Assembly (NCBI RefSeq): GCF_039541915.1 | Contig: NZ_BAABHD010000082.1 | Coordinates: 204,766-268,765 of the forward strand | Source of the DNA: Nibrella saemangeumensis | GTDB taxonomy: Bacteria > Bacteroidota > Bacteroidia > Cytophagales > Spirosomataceae | DNA: 64,000 nucleotides | Direction: 5' to 3' | Part shown: one piece after another, positions 26,525-34,783 of the stretch | Numbering within the stretch: the first letter of the stretch is position 1 | Layout of the letters: each line of letters begins with the position of its first letter | Program-made: the position numbers and the translations under genes | The notes under the pieces: model-generated | Database searches by the model: none | Told to the model about the DNA's origin: nothing | What the model saw: the letters and a program-made list of their open reading frames with translations, nothing else

Positions 26525-26570
26525 TCAGGGTGGTCCCTTTTCCGTATGGCCGGAAAAGGGACCACCCTGA
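26525..26570. terminator. 19-bp perfect hairpin, bidirectional terminator
   Basis: Arms 26525-26543 and 26552-26570 are perfectly complementary with an 8-nt loop. It begins 4 bases after the rightward frame ends and lies downstream of the leftward genes at 26617-28146, so it can end both transcripts. The arms hold CCCTTTTCC/GGAAAAGGG. Confidence 0.75.
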
Positions 26571-26616
26571 GGAAAGTTAACCATAGCTTTTTGGGAAAGA
26601 GGTAGAAAGGCTGCGG

Positions 26617-26709
26617 CTAAAACCGTTCTACCAGGATAGCAAAACCAAGATTCTTTACCTGTTTGGACGCAGACAATTTCGTAAGTGGCAGCAGGTAATA
26701 GTTATTCAT
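26617..26709 (-). CDS. Possible 30-residue coupled ORF
   Basis: The ATG at 26709 overlaps the stop region of the preceding leftward gene (GTTAATGAATAA), a layout typical of translational coupling. The frame encodes 30 residues (MNNYYLLPLTKLSASKQV... ending FAILVERF) and stops at 26617. The end with alternating residues and a final Phe looks like the last strand of an outer-membrane barrel, so it could also be the remnant tail of a lost barrel gene. Too short for strong support. Confidence 0.25.
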   Translation of the reverse strand: MNNYYLLPLTKLSASKQVKNLGFAILVERF

Positions 26710-27142
26710 TAACGCTCCCCCATACATCGGTAGAATCATACAAAATCCGCCCTAAACCGGCGTCCCGAACCTTCCAGCAAGCCAGACAGTCAGCGCTCAA
26801 CTCCCCCTCCTGGTCGACAATAACCGCTTTGGAAACATCAGTAACTTTTATCCAGGAGGGGTGTCCATCAATGAGTGTGCCGTCGAAAGCGCGTACACCG
26901 TCGGCGTCGACCGAATCGGGCGTTTGCTGATTGGGGGACAACAGGTAGGCGACCGCTTTATGGTGATCGGCAACCACCACCCAGAGCATCTTTGAGGAGT
27001 AGTTATAGATCCGGCCTTTTTGCTTAAACGGTGTCGGCAATCCGGGAAAAAGATGACCGGTGGCCACAAGCAGCGAAATTGCCAGTACGGTGGCTAAGGC
27101 GATGAGACCAAAAGACCTGAGCCTTACTTCAGCAAGGAACAT
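26702..27142 (-). CDS. Hypothetical membrane-anchored protein
   Basis: From the ATG at 27142 the product has 146 residues: one N-terminal transmembrane segment (about 10-30, LRSFGLIALATVLAISLLVA) followed by a soluble domain outside or inside the membrane. A longer in-frame start at 27235 would add 31 residues of non-coding appearance and is not chosen. No family is recognised. Two Cys lie close together in ADCLACWKV near 120. It follows the methyltransferase gene on the same strand by about 95 bp and may be cotranscribed. Confidence 0.55.
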   Translation of the reverse strand: MFLAEVRLRSFGLIALATVLAISLLVATGHLFPGLPTPFKQKGRIYNYSSKMLWVVVADHHKAVAYLLSPNQQTPDSVDADGVRAFDGTLIDGHPSWIKVTDVSKAVIVDQEGELSADCLACWKVRDAGLGRILYDSTDVWGSVNE

Positions 27143-27237
27143 GCTGCAAGATACAAAACGAAATGGCAGTATGTAAAAGCATCCAGGATTGAAATCATAG
27201 CCGTCCTGAATGCCTTTGTCCCTATTCAGTCTCAAAA

Positions 27238-28146
27238 TTACTGGTTACCTGCCCGCATATGCATAAACAGGTTTATGCCTTCGGGTTCGCGCCCAATAAA
27301 AACCTGCCGGGGCTGAAAACCGGCCTGCTGCGCCAATGCCATGAGTTGTTCTTCGCTGCGGTGGTGCAGAAACCAGTTGTTGAGGGTCTCCATGTAATTG
27401 CGGGTCGGGTTCTGGAGCGAGAAGTTGCCGATGATAATCTCACCGCCTGGTTTAAGCCACCCCCGGAAGCGGTTCAGGATGCGGGCAAACACGGCATCGT
27501 CGAAATAGTCGAACAGGCCGGCCGACCAGATAATATCGTACGGCTGCGCCGGCTGGTATCGGAAGATGTTTTTCTCCACAAACGTGATGTGCTCCGCATA
27601 GTCGGCGGTCAGGCGGCCGGCGTACTGAATTGCGTTCGCGTCCATGTCGACGCAGGTAGTTTGCAGCTGGGCCGGGTCAATGCGGTTGTACACTTCGAGC
27701 AGGTCGCGGGCCGGGCCACTCGCCAAATCCAGCAAATTTAACGGCTGCTGGTTGGTGGTCCGGAGCCGGCTCAGAATGGTTTGCTTGAAGTACTCCTTGC
27801 GGTTACGAACGGCCTGAGTGGCCGGGTGCTGCTGCAGAAACTCGTCCCATTTGCGGTATAGCGGGTGATCGGACAAATGGTACGTATAAATTTTATCAAT
27901 GATCGAGAAGTCGCCGGCGTAGCCATACGGCCACCGCATGCAGTGCCCCTGCATGGTGTGCTGGAGAAATCCTTCCGAAAAAGGATGGCTGGCTTCCAGG
28001 GCTGCCCGCAGGACGGGGTCGTCGGTGAGGGCATCGATCAGCTCATTCATGGTTGCGTATTCCTGCGGTTCGGGGCCGCCCTTCTGCATGAAATACTGGA
28101 CAAGTGCGGTTGCCTCTTTTTCGGCGGTTACAGTCAGCGTTTGCAT
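27238..28146 (-). CDS. SAM-dependent methyltransferase resembling PhcB / extracellular-factor synthesis proteins
   Basis: A 302-residue methyltransferase. The C-terminal two thirds hold the SAM fold: LLDLASGPARDLLEVY (motif I, about 137-152), TTCVDMDANAIQYAG and IIWSAGLFDYFDD (about 207-219). The N-terminal part carries the block PYGYAGDFSIIDKIY (about 73-87) and AVRNRKEYF, which I recall from proteins annotated as synthesis enzymes of the Ralstonia quorum signal 3-hydroxypalmitate methyl ester (PhcB). If the match holds, a fatty-acid methyl ester could be its product. No sensor kinase is next to it. The start ATG at 28146 has a clean upstream region. Confidence 0.8.
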   Translation of the reverse strand: MQTLTVTAEKEATALVQYFMQKGGPEPQEYATMNELIDALTDDPVLRAALEASHPFSEGFLQHTMQGHCMRWPYGYAGDFSIIDKIYTYHLSDHPLYRKWDEFLQQHPATQAVRNRKEYFKQTILSRLRTTNQQPLNLLDLASGPARDLLEVYNRIDPAQLQTTCVDMDANAIQYAGRLTADYAEHITFVEKNIFRYQPAQPYDIIWSAGLFDYFDDAVFARILNRFRGWLKPGGEIIIGNFSLQNPTRNYMETLNNWFLHHRSEEQLMALAQQAGFQPRQVFIGREPEGINLFMHMRAGNQ

Positions 28147-28312
28147 GGTGAGGAATGTGTTTGATTGTGGATAGTGATACGAATGAATGTCCTCTGTTCG
28201 CTGTGGACAATCAAAAGTAATATGGCCCCGGCCGGCGGTAAAAACTTACCTGAACGAGTAGCGGATCAATCTGCTTGAATGGAAGCTAAGGGCGATTGAA
28301 CCGGTAAAAAGC

Positions 28313-28344
28313 AAAGAGTCCATGCGCCGGCGCATGGACTCTTT
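28313..28344 (-). terminator. Perfect 32-bp palindrome, terminator of the BNR/VPS10 gene
   Basis: The palindrome (16 bp on each side of CC/GG) starts 33 bases beyond the stop of the leftward gene at 28378. In that direction it is followed by GCTTTTT, consistent with an intrinsic terminator. Confidence 0.7.
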
Positions 28345-28377
28345 ACTGAATGCTCAGGTAAGCGTATCCGGGTGTCT

Positions 28378-31300
28378 TTACTCCAGCTTCCAGGCCGGTA
28401 AGCGGCCTGGGGTGTACGGGGCGCCGTGCTGCTCCAGCAGCGTTTCCAGCCGCTCCACTTCCCCCCGAACGGCTTTCACTTCGTTGAGCAGCGGGGTAAA
28501 GAGCCGGGCCGCATCGTTGTACGAACTGAGAAACGTATTGGTGGGCGCGGTTGAGGTGTTTACCACATTGCTCATGATACCCCGGATGCGGCTGCTGATG
28601 GACGTGGGCGCTTCAAATTCCCGTTTCAGCCGCGTCACATCCCCGTTCAGGTCCCGGTCCACATCGCTTAGTCTCCGCTCCAGGGTCGTGATCGTTTTCA
28701 TCACCGACGCGTTCAGGGAGGGCGTTTGCAGGGCGGCTTCTTTCATGTACCGGAGCTTATTGACCAGGTCGGCCCGGTACGCATTGGTGCCGTCTACGGC
28801 GCGGTACAGCTCCATCACTTTTTTGCCAAAATCGTACAGGGATTTTTTGTCGGCAGCGGTCAGGGAGGCTGCATTCAGCGCTTCGATCCGGAACGATTGC
28901 GGAGGAACCAGTTCGGTAAAGGTGCTGTCGTCAAACCTGCTCAGTGACACCCGGTACTCGCCGGGCAGGACCATGATTCCCTGGTCGGGCGACGAAAAGA
29001 CATTCTCCTCGTTGAACGGGGTAAAGTTAACCGCTCCTTTGGCGTCGGTCCGGAAATCCCAGCTGATGCGGTTCATGCCCTTTTTGGCCGGCGTTCGCAG
29101 GCGACGCACGGTATTGCCGGCCGGGTCGGTAATGGTAAACAGCAGGTACGGTGAGGGCTGTAGGTCCTCCATCCGGAGCGAATCAATAGACGGGTAGAAC
29201 AGGGGCAGGCCACTTTTAAGGCGCTGGCTTTCGGCTTCCTGTCTCTTTTCTCTAAGTGTTTTGTACTCGTCTTTCAGGTAATACGTAAACACGGCGCCGG
29301 GCTTTGGGTTCGGGACGCTCCAGTAGCTTTCCCCCTGAAACCCCTTGCCCCGGATGCCCAGCGGAGACGATTCGATGTACATCAGGGCTGTTTTTACCGG
29401 TGCAATGAACGCCGGCTTATCCAGGTCTTCTGTTTTCAGGTTGCGCAGGGGGGTGTAGTCATCAAGTACGTAATAGCCCCGGCCGAAGGTAGCGAGTACC
29501 AGATCATTCTCCCGTTTCTGGATCTCCATATCCCGGATGGCAATCGTTGGCAGCCCGCCCTTTAACTGCACCCATCTGGCACCGCCGTCCAGGGAGAAGA
29601 AAACGCCAAACTCGGTACCGGCAAACAGGAGATTTGGGTTTTTATGGTCCTCGGCTACGCAGTATACCGTACCCCGGTCGGGCAGGTTGTTCTGAATGGG
29701 CTTCCAGGTTTTACCGCCGTCCGTGGTCTTAAAGAGATACGGTTTGAAGTCGCCATCCCGGTGGTTATTGAATGCGGCATACGCCACATTTTTCTGGTGG
29801 GCCGACGTGATGATCATGTTGACGTACGTGCGGTCGGGTACACCGGCCACGCTATTCACCTTCGTCCAGGTTTTACCGCCATCCGTCGTTACGTGGATCA
29901 GGCCGTCATCGGTGCCGGCATACAGCAGGTTAGGGTCTACTACCGATTCGGCCAGGGTGGTTACCTGTCCGTAAATATCGGTCGATTGATTTTTGGCTAC
30001 GGCATCTACGCTCCAGACCCGGCCCATCACGGTAAGTTTGTTGCGGTCTACCTGCCGGGAGAGATCCGGGCTGATTACCTGCCAGGTATTACCCTGATCG
30101 TTGGTCCGGAATACGCGGTCAGAGGCAAAGTACAGGCGCTTGTGGTCGTGCTGCGAGATCAGCAGGGGCGCATCCCAGTTCCAGCGGTAAGGGGTATCTT
30201 TGGCCGGTTCCACGGGTTTAATGTCTACCTGCTCCCCGGTTCGCCGGTCGTAGCGGACAAGGCCGCCGTACTGCGACTGGGCATACACGATGTTCGGGTC
30301 GGTATAATCGACCTGGCTCTCAAAGCCATCACCCCCGTTGGTGATAAACCAGTCGCTGTTGACAATGCCGTTCAGGCTCGTGGTGCGGGACGGACCACCC
30401 AGGCTGAAATTATCCTGCGTACCGCCGTACACATAGTAAAACGGCAGGCTGTTATCCAGCGATACCTTATAAAACTGAGTCACCGGCAGGTTCGCTTTGA
30501 ATGACCAGTTCTGGGCCCCATCGAAGCTTTCATACAAACCGCCATCGCAACCCACCAGCATATGCCGGGTGTTGGCCGGATTTACCCAGATGACGTGGTT
30601 ATCGACGTGTTTGTTCTTCTCGCCCAGGTTACGGAAGGTCTTGCCCCCATCGTCACTAACCTGCAGATAGACGTTCATCGAGTACAGGCGGCTGATGTCT
30701 TTGGGGTCGCAGAAAATGCGCTGGTAGTAATTGCCCGAAGTAGAGTAGCTGCTTCGTTTCTCCCAACTGTTGCCCCGGTCTGTGGAGGCAAACAGGCCGC
30801 CTTTGTTATCGCCCGCTTCCACAATGGCAAAGAGATGATCCGGGTTTACCGGACTGATGGCCAACCCAATCCGGCCCAGGTCAATACCCGTCGGCAGGCC
30901 TTTCATGCTTTTATTCCAGGTGGCACCGCCATCCGTGCTTTTGTAGAGGGCACTTTCCGGCCCTCCGCCGATATAGGTAAACACCTTGCGCTGCCGCTGG
31001 TGGGCCGTGGCATACAGCACGTTGCTGTTTCGGGGGTCCATGTGTAGTTCACTGAAGCCGGTATGTTCGCTTACCGTGAGAATGGCCTTCCAGGTCTTGC
31101 CGCCATCGGTTGTTTTATAAATGCCGCGTTCGCCACCACTGCTCCACAGGGGGCCGTAGGCGGCTGCATACACAACATCGGAGTTGTTGGGGTCGACTAC
31201 AATGCTGCCAATGTGCTCGGATTGCTTCAGCCCCATATTTTTCCAGCTCTTGCCGCCATCTTCGCTTTTATAGACCCCATCGCCGTACGCTACCGAGCGC

Positions 31301-31683
31301 TGGTTGTTGTTCTCCCCGCTGCCTACCCAGACTACTTTCGTATTGTTTGGGTCGAGCGTAACGCAGCCAATGGAGTAAGAGCCCTGGTCGTCGAAGACCG
31401 GCGTAAAGGTGGTACCGGCATTGACGGTTTTCCAGACCCCGCCCGAGGCAACCGCTACATAATACTCTGATGGATTAGCCGGGTTAACCGCCAGGTCGGC
31501 AACACGCCCAGACACAAGTGCCGGACCAATACTTCGGAAAGCGAGCCCGCTAAAGGTAGCGGTTTGAAAAGGGCCTTTGGCGGCCACTTTAGCGGTATCC
31601 GGTACATTTTTCTTTTTCTGGGCCAGCAACACGGCGGGGACTAGTGACAGCATGGCCAGAAGCCATAAGCAGGTACGTTTCAT
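28378..31683 (-). CDS. Secreted BNR/VPS10-sortilin-type beta-propeller protein
   Basis: A large secreted protein (1101 residues from the ATG at 31683; another ATG three codons earlier is possible). The signal peptide MKRTCLWLLAMLSLVPAVLL is followed by two beta-propellers made of BNR-like repeats: many copies of STDRGNSWEK, TTDGGKTWK and SEDGGKSWK-type motifs between about 60 and 700. The C-terminal 350 residues are a different helical domain, with a segment (FTITDPAGNTVRRLRTPAKK) typical of these proteins. Related proteins are often called sortilin-like or GH74-like, but no catalytic Asp pair can be confirmed. The role is probably extracellular binding or degradation. It ends at a palindromic terminator. 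Confidence 0.85.
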   Translation of the reverse strand: MKRTCLWLLAMLSLVPAVLLAQKKKNVPDTAKVAAKGPFQTATFSGLAFRSIGPALVSGRVADLAVNPANPSEYYVAVASGGVWKTVNAGTTFTPVFDDQGSYSIGCVTLDPNNTKVVWVGSGENNNQRSVAYGDGVYKSEDGGKSWKNMGLKQSEHIGSIVVDPNNSDVVYAAAYGPLWSSGGERGIYKTTDGGKTWKAILTVSEHTGFSELHMDPRNSNVLYATAHQRQRKVFTYIGGGPESALYKSTDGGATWNKSMKGLPTGIDLGRIGLAISPVNPDHLFAIVEAGDNKGGLFASTDRGNSWEKRSSYSTSGNYYQRIFCDPKDISRLYSMNVYLQVSDDGGKTFRNLGEKNKHVDNHVIWVNPANTRHMLVGCDGGLYESFDGAQNWSFKANLPVTQFYKVSLDNSLPFYYVYGGTQDNFSLGGPSRTTSLNGIVNSDWFITNGGDGFESQVDYTDPNIVYAQSQYGGLVRYDRRTGEQVDIKPVEPAKDTPYRWNWDAPLLISQHDHKRLYFASDRVFRTNDQGNTWQVISPDLSRQVDRNKLTVMGRVWSVDAVAKNQSTDIYGQVTTLAESVVDPNLLYAGTDDGLIHVTTDGGKTWTKVNSVAGVPDRTYVNMIITSAHQKNVAYAAFNNHRDGDFKPYLFKTTDGGKTWKPIQNNLPDRGTVYCVAEDHKNPNLLFAGTEFGVFFSLDGGARWVQLKGGLPTIAIRDMEIQKRENDLVLATFGRGYYVLDDYTPLRNLKTEDLDKPAFIAPVKTALMYIESSPLGIRGKGFQGESYWSVPNPKPGAVFTYYLKDEYKTLREKRQEAESQRLKSGLPLFYPSIDSLRMEDLQPSPYLLFTITDPAGNTVRRLRTPAKKGMNRISWDFRTDAKGAVNFTPFNEENVFSSPDQGIMVLPGEYRVSLSRFDDSTFTELVPPQSFRIEALNAASLTAADKKSLYDFGKKVMELYRAVDGTNAYRADLVNKLRYMKEAALQTPSLNASVMKTITTLERRLSDVDRDLNGDVTRLKREFEAPTSISSRIRGIMSNVVNTSTAPTNTFLSSYNDAARLFTPLLNEVKAVRGEVERLETLLEQHGAPYTPGRLPAWKLE

Positions 31684-31856
31684 AATCAGCATGCAGGATC
31701 AAGAAGAGTTGTGAAATGGAACAGGGACTACCCGGTAGGTTATCAACGTTTTAAATATACACGAACTACAGACAAGTTGAGCGTGAAGCGTGCGGATAGT
31801 TGCCTGTTGGCCGTAAGGGTTATCCGGCTGATTTGGTCGGTCCGGCAGGTCAATAG

Positions 31857-31886
31857 TTGATTCTCAGCTAAAAATTGATTAGTTTG
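31857..31886 (+). promoter_or_regulatory. Likely promoter of the pyrimidine-degradation operon
   Basis: TTG at 31857-31859 and TAGTTTG at 31880-31886 are 20 bases apart. This is the usual Bacteroidota spacing, though the -7 box is one base shorter than TAnnTTTG. Transcription would start near 31893, leaving a leader of about 33 nt before the mmsA ATG at 31926. Confidence 0.45.
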
Positions 31887-31925
31887 GACTACCCTTACCT
31901 GAACAACGTTAGACTGACTATTCCG

Positions 31926-33383
31926 ATGAAATACGCCCCTGTCCGTAATTATATAAACGGTGAATTTGTCGAGGCTGCTACCAGCGAAACACTCGACGTA
32001 ATATCACCGGTAGACGGCGCCCTATTGGCTACCGTCCCCCTCTCGACCAGTCACGATCTGGATCAGGCTGTAAAGGCGGCCAAAAAGGCATTTGCCACCT
32101 GGAGCCGGACACCCATCAAAGAGCGGGTGCAGGTCTTTTTTCGCTATAAAGCCCTGCTGGAAAAAAACCTGGACGAACTGGCCCGGCTGGTGCAGGAGGA
32201 AAACGGAAAGACTTTTGTCGAGGCCGTCGCCGAAATTGAGAAAGGCAGCGAGTTAAGCGAGTTTGCCTGCTCCCTGCCGCAACTGGTTACCGGCGAAGTG
32301 CTGGAAGTCAGCAAAGGGGTCGAGTGCCGGACCGAGCATGTGCCGCTGGGGGTGGTTGCCAGCATCGTGCCGTTTAACTTTCCAAGCATGGTGCCTAACT
32401 GGACCATTCCGAATGCCATTGCGCTGGGCAACTGCATGATTATTAAGCCTTCGGAAAAAGTACCCCTGAGTGTGGGTCGGTTAGCCGAACTTTTGCAGGA
32501 AGCGGGTTTACCGCCTGGGGTGTTTAACGTCGTTCACGGCACCAATGAAGTGGTGGAGGCCATCTGCGACCATCCGGATATCGAAGCGGTATCGTTTGTC
32601 GGCTCCACCAAAGTCGCCAAACTGGTTTATCAGCGGGCTACCAGCAACTTCAAACGATGCCTTGCCCTCGGTGGTGCCAAAAACCACCTTATCGTCCTGC
32701 CCGATGCCATTCCGGCCATGACGGCTCAGAATATCACGGCTTCGATGAGCGGCTGCGCGGGCCAGCGCTGCATGGCGGCTTCGGCAATGGTGGCCGTTGG
32801 CCCCGTCGACCACATCATTGAGCAGCTCTGCGAAGAAGTGCTTAAAGTTGTCCCCGGCCAGAATCTGGGTGCGGTCATTAACCGCGAATCCAAAGAACGC
32901 ATTGAACGCTATATCACGGAAGCGGAAGGACTGGGGGCTAAGGTGCTGGTCGACGGACGACAGGCAACCGTCGAAGGCAAGGAAAACGGTACCTACGTTG
33001 GCCCGACCGTCATTGACTACGTAACACCCGATATGGCCGTGGCGCGGGAGGAAATCTTCGGTCCGGTCATCAGCATCATGCGCACCCGCACCGTCGATGA
33101 AGCCCTGGCCATCGAGAACGCCAATCCATACGGCAATGCGGCCGCCGTTTTCACCCAAAATGGTGGTATGGCCCGCTACGTCATCGACCGGGCGAGTGCC
33201 GGCATGGTCGGGGTAAACGTGGGCGTACCCGTGCCCCGCGAACCGTTCTCGTTTGGCGGCTGGAATGAAAGTCGTTTCGGTGCCGGCGACATTACCGGCA
33301 AAAGCTCCATCGAATTCTGGACGAAACTCCGAAAAAGTACCACCAAGTGGAACCCCGAAGCGGGCATAAACTGGATGAGTTAA
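31926..33383 (+). CDS. mmsA: Methylmalonate/malonate-semialdehyde dehydrogenase (CoA-acylating)
   Basis: A 485-residue MmsA-type aldehyde dehydrogenase. It has the Rossmann region VPFNFPSMVPNWTIP (about 148-162), GSTKVAKLVY (about 226-235) and the catalytic Cys282 in CAGQRCMAAS, the MmsA/IolA signature. These enzymes turn malonate semialdehyde or methylmalonate semialdehyde plus CoA and NAD into acetyl- or propionyl-CoA with loss of CO2. In this operon the substrate would be malonate semialdehyde from beta-alanine. The ATG at 31926 is preferred to an upstream in-frame start because it fits the family N terminus (YINGEFVEA). It is the first gene of a seven-gene operon. Confidence 0.92.
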   Translation: MKYAPVRNYINGEFVEAATSETLDVISPVDGALLATVPLSTSHDLDQAVKAAKKAFATWSRTPIKERVQVFFRYKALLEKNLDELARLVQEENGKTFVEAVAEIEKGSELSEFACSLPQLVTGEVLEVSKGVECRTEHVPLGVVASIVPFNFPSMVPNWTIPNAIALGNCMIIKPSEKVPLSVGRLAELLQEAGLPPGVFNVVHGTNEVVEAICDHPDIEAVSFVGSTKVAKLVYQRATSNFKRCLALGGAKNHLIVLPDAIPAMTAQNITASMSGCAGQRCMAASAMVAVGPVDHIIEQLCEEVLKVVPGQNLGAVINRESKERIERYITEAEGLGAKVLVDGRQATVEGKENGTYVGPTVIDYVTPDMAVAREEIFGPVISIMRTRTVDEALAIENANPYGNAAAVFTQNGGMARYVIDRASAGMVGVNVGVPVPREPFSFGGWNESRFGAGDITGKSSIEFWTKLRKSTTKWNPEAGINWMS

Positions 33384-33409
33384 TCAACTGTATAAATTCC
33401 AAACGTCCA

Positions 33410-34756
33410 ATGCTTGACGCAGAGATACTATCTGAAGCGCAGGAGGTGCTTCAGGATAATTTCGATTACACCGTTTTTGTCTGGAGTAAACAACTGGAGA
33501 TCTCCCCGATACCGGTTAAACACGCCAAAGGCGTTTATCTGTACGACTACGACGATAAGCGTTACATCGACTTTTCGTCGGGGCTGATGAACGTCAACAT
33601 CGGTCACGGCAACCAGCGGATTACGGAGGCTGTGGTGAAGCAGATGCAGCAGGTAAGCTACGTAACACCCTATTGCGTGACTAAAGTCCGGGGCGAACTG
33701 GGCAAAAAGTTAGCCGAAATCTGTCCGGGTGATCTGAACAAAGCCTACTTTACCCTCTGTGGCGCTACCTCCATTGAAGCGGCCCTGAAAATGGCTCGTT
33801 CGTATACCGGACGGCACAAGATTATCAGCCGCTACCAGTCGTACCACGGCGCTACCTACGGGGCTTTGTCGGTAGGCGGGGACCCGCGCAAACTGCCGGA
33901 CGATGCACAGCAGGCTCCTAACTTCGTTCATGTCGACATTCCGTACCGCTACCGCTGGACCCACGACGAAGCCAGTATGCTGACCGATTCCGTGGCGCAA
34001 CTGGAGCGGATCATTGCCTACGAAGGACCGGGCAACATAGCCGCTATCCTGCTCGAAGGCGAGTCAGGTACCTCGGGTTGTCTGCAATACCCCGTAGGCT
34101 ACTTAGCGGCCGTTCGGGACATCTGCGACAAACACGGTATTCTGCTGATTATCGACGAGGTAATGAGCGGTTTCGGGCGGACCGGAAAATGGTTTGGCTT
34201 TGAGAACCACGGCATCGTGCCCGACATGGTGGCCATGGCGAAAGGCATCACATCCGGCTACCTGCCGTTTGGCTGCCTGATGGTAACCGACAGGATTGCC
34301 GCCCACTACAACGATAAAGTGCTGGCCACCGGAATGACCTACAACGCCCATCCGGTGAGTTGCGCGGCCGCCCTCGAAACGCTGAAAATCTACGAAGACG
34401 ATCACCTCATTGAGAATGCCGCCGACATGGGCCGGTACATTGCCGAACAGGCCGAGCTGATGAAGCAGAAACACCCGAGCATCGGCGATTTCAGAACGAC
34501 CGGTCTGCTGGGCTGTTTCGAGATCGTCAGGAACCGGGAGACGAAGGAGCCGATGGCTCCCTTCAACGCCAAACCCGACGAAATGGCGGTCATGAGCAAG
34601 GTGGCGGCTAAAATCAAGGAGCTGGGCATGTACACGTTCGTGCGCTGGAGCTATGTTTTTGTGGCTCCTCCGCTCTGCATCACCAAAGAACAGGTGGATG
34701 AAGGGCTGGCCATTATCAGCGAAGCACTGGCGATTGCCGACGAATACGTACATTGA
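33410..34756 (+). CDS. Class III aminotransferase, probable beta-alanine transaminase
   Basis: A 448-residue PLP-dependent class III (omega) aminotransferase. The PLP site is visible: SYHGATYGALS (about 144-154), IIDEVMSGFGRTGKW with Asp249, and Lys278 in VAMAKGITSGYLPFG, which forms the Schiff base. The start is the ATG at 33410, 26 bp after mmsA; a frame extending back into mmsA is not credible. Its place between mmsA and the pyrimidine-cleaving genes indicates it moves the amino group from beta-alanine to pyruvate or 2-oxoglutarate, giving malonate semialdehyde. The exact amino acceptor cannot be read. Confidence 0.87.
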   Translation: MLDAEILSEAQEVLQDNFDYTVFVWSKQLEISPIPVKHAKGVYLYDYDDKRYIDFSSGLMNVNIGHGNQRITEAVVKQMQQVSYVTPYCVTKVRGELGKKLAEICPGDLNKAYFTLCGATSIEAALKMARSYTGRHKIISRYQSYHGATYGALSVGGDPRKLPDDAQQAPNFVHVDIPYRYRWTHDEASMLTDSVAQLERIIAYEGPGNIAAILLEGESGTSGCLQYPVGYLAAVRDICDKHGILLIIDEVMSGFGRTGKWFGFENHGIVPDMVAMAKGITSGYLPFGCLMVTDRIAAHYNDKVLATGMTYNAHPVSCAAALETLKIYEDDHLIENAADMGRYIAEQAELMKQKHPSIGDFRTTGLLGCFEIVRNRETKEPMAPFNAKPDEMAVMSKVAAKIKELGMYTFVRWSYVFVAPPLCITKEQVDEGLAIISEALAIADEYVH

Positions 34757-34783
34757 TAATGTAAACCCGAAGCCCTTTACCCG

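Noticed and set aside
28322..30504. Two open frames (291 and 286 codons) on the + strand within the BNR/VPS10 gene
   Set aside because: The repeat-rich gene on the - strand is clearly coding; these are shadows with Ser/Arg- or Val/Gly-biased composition and no start signals.
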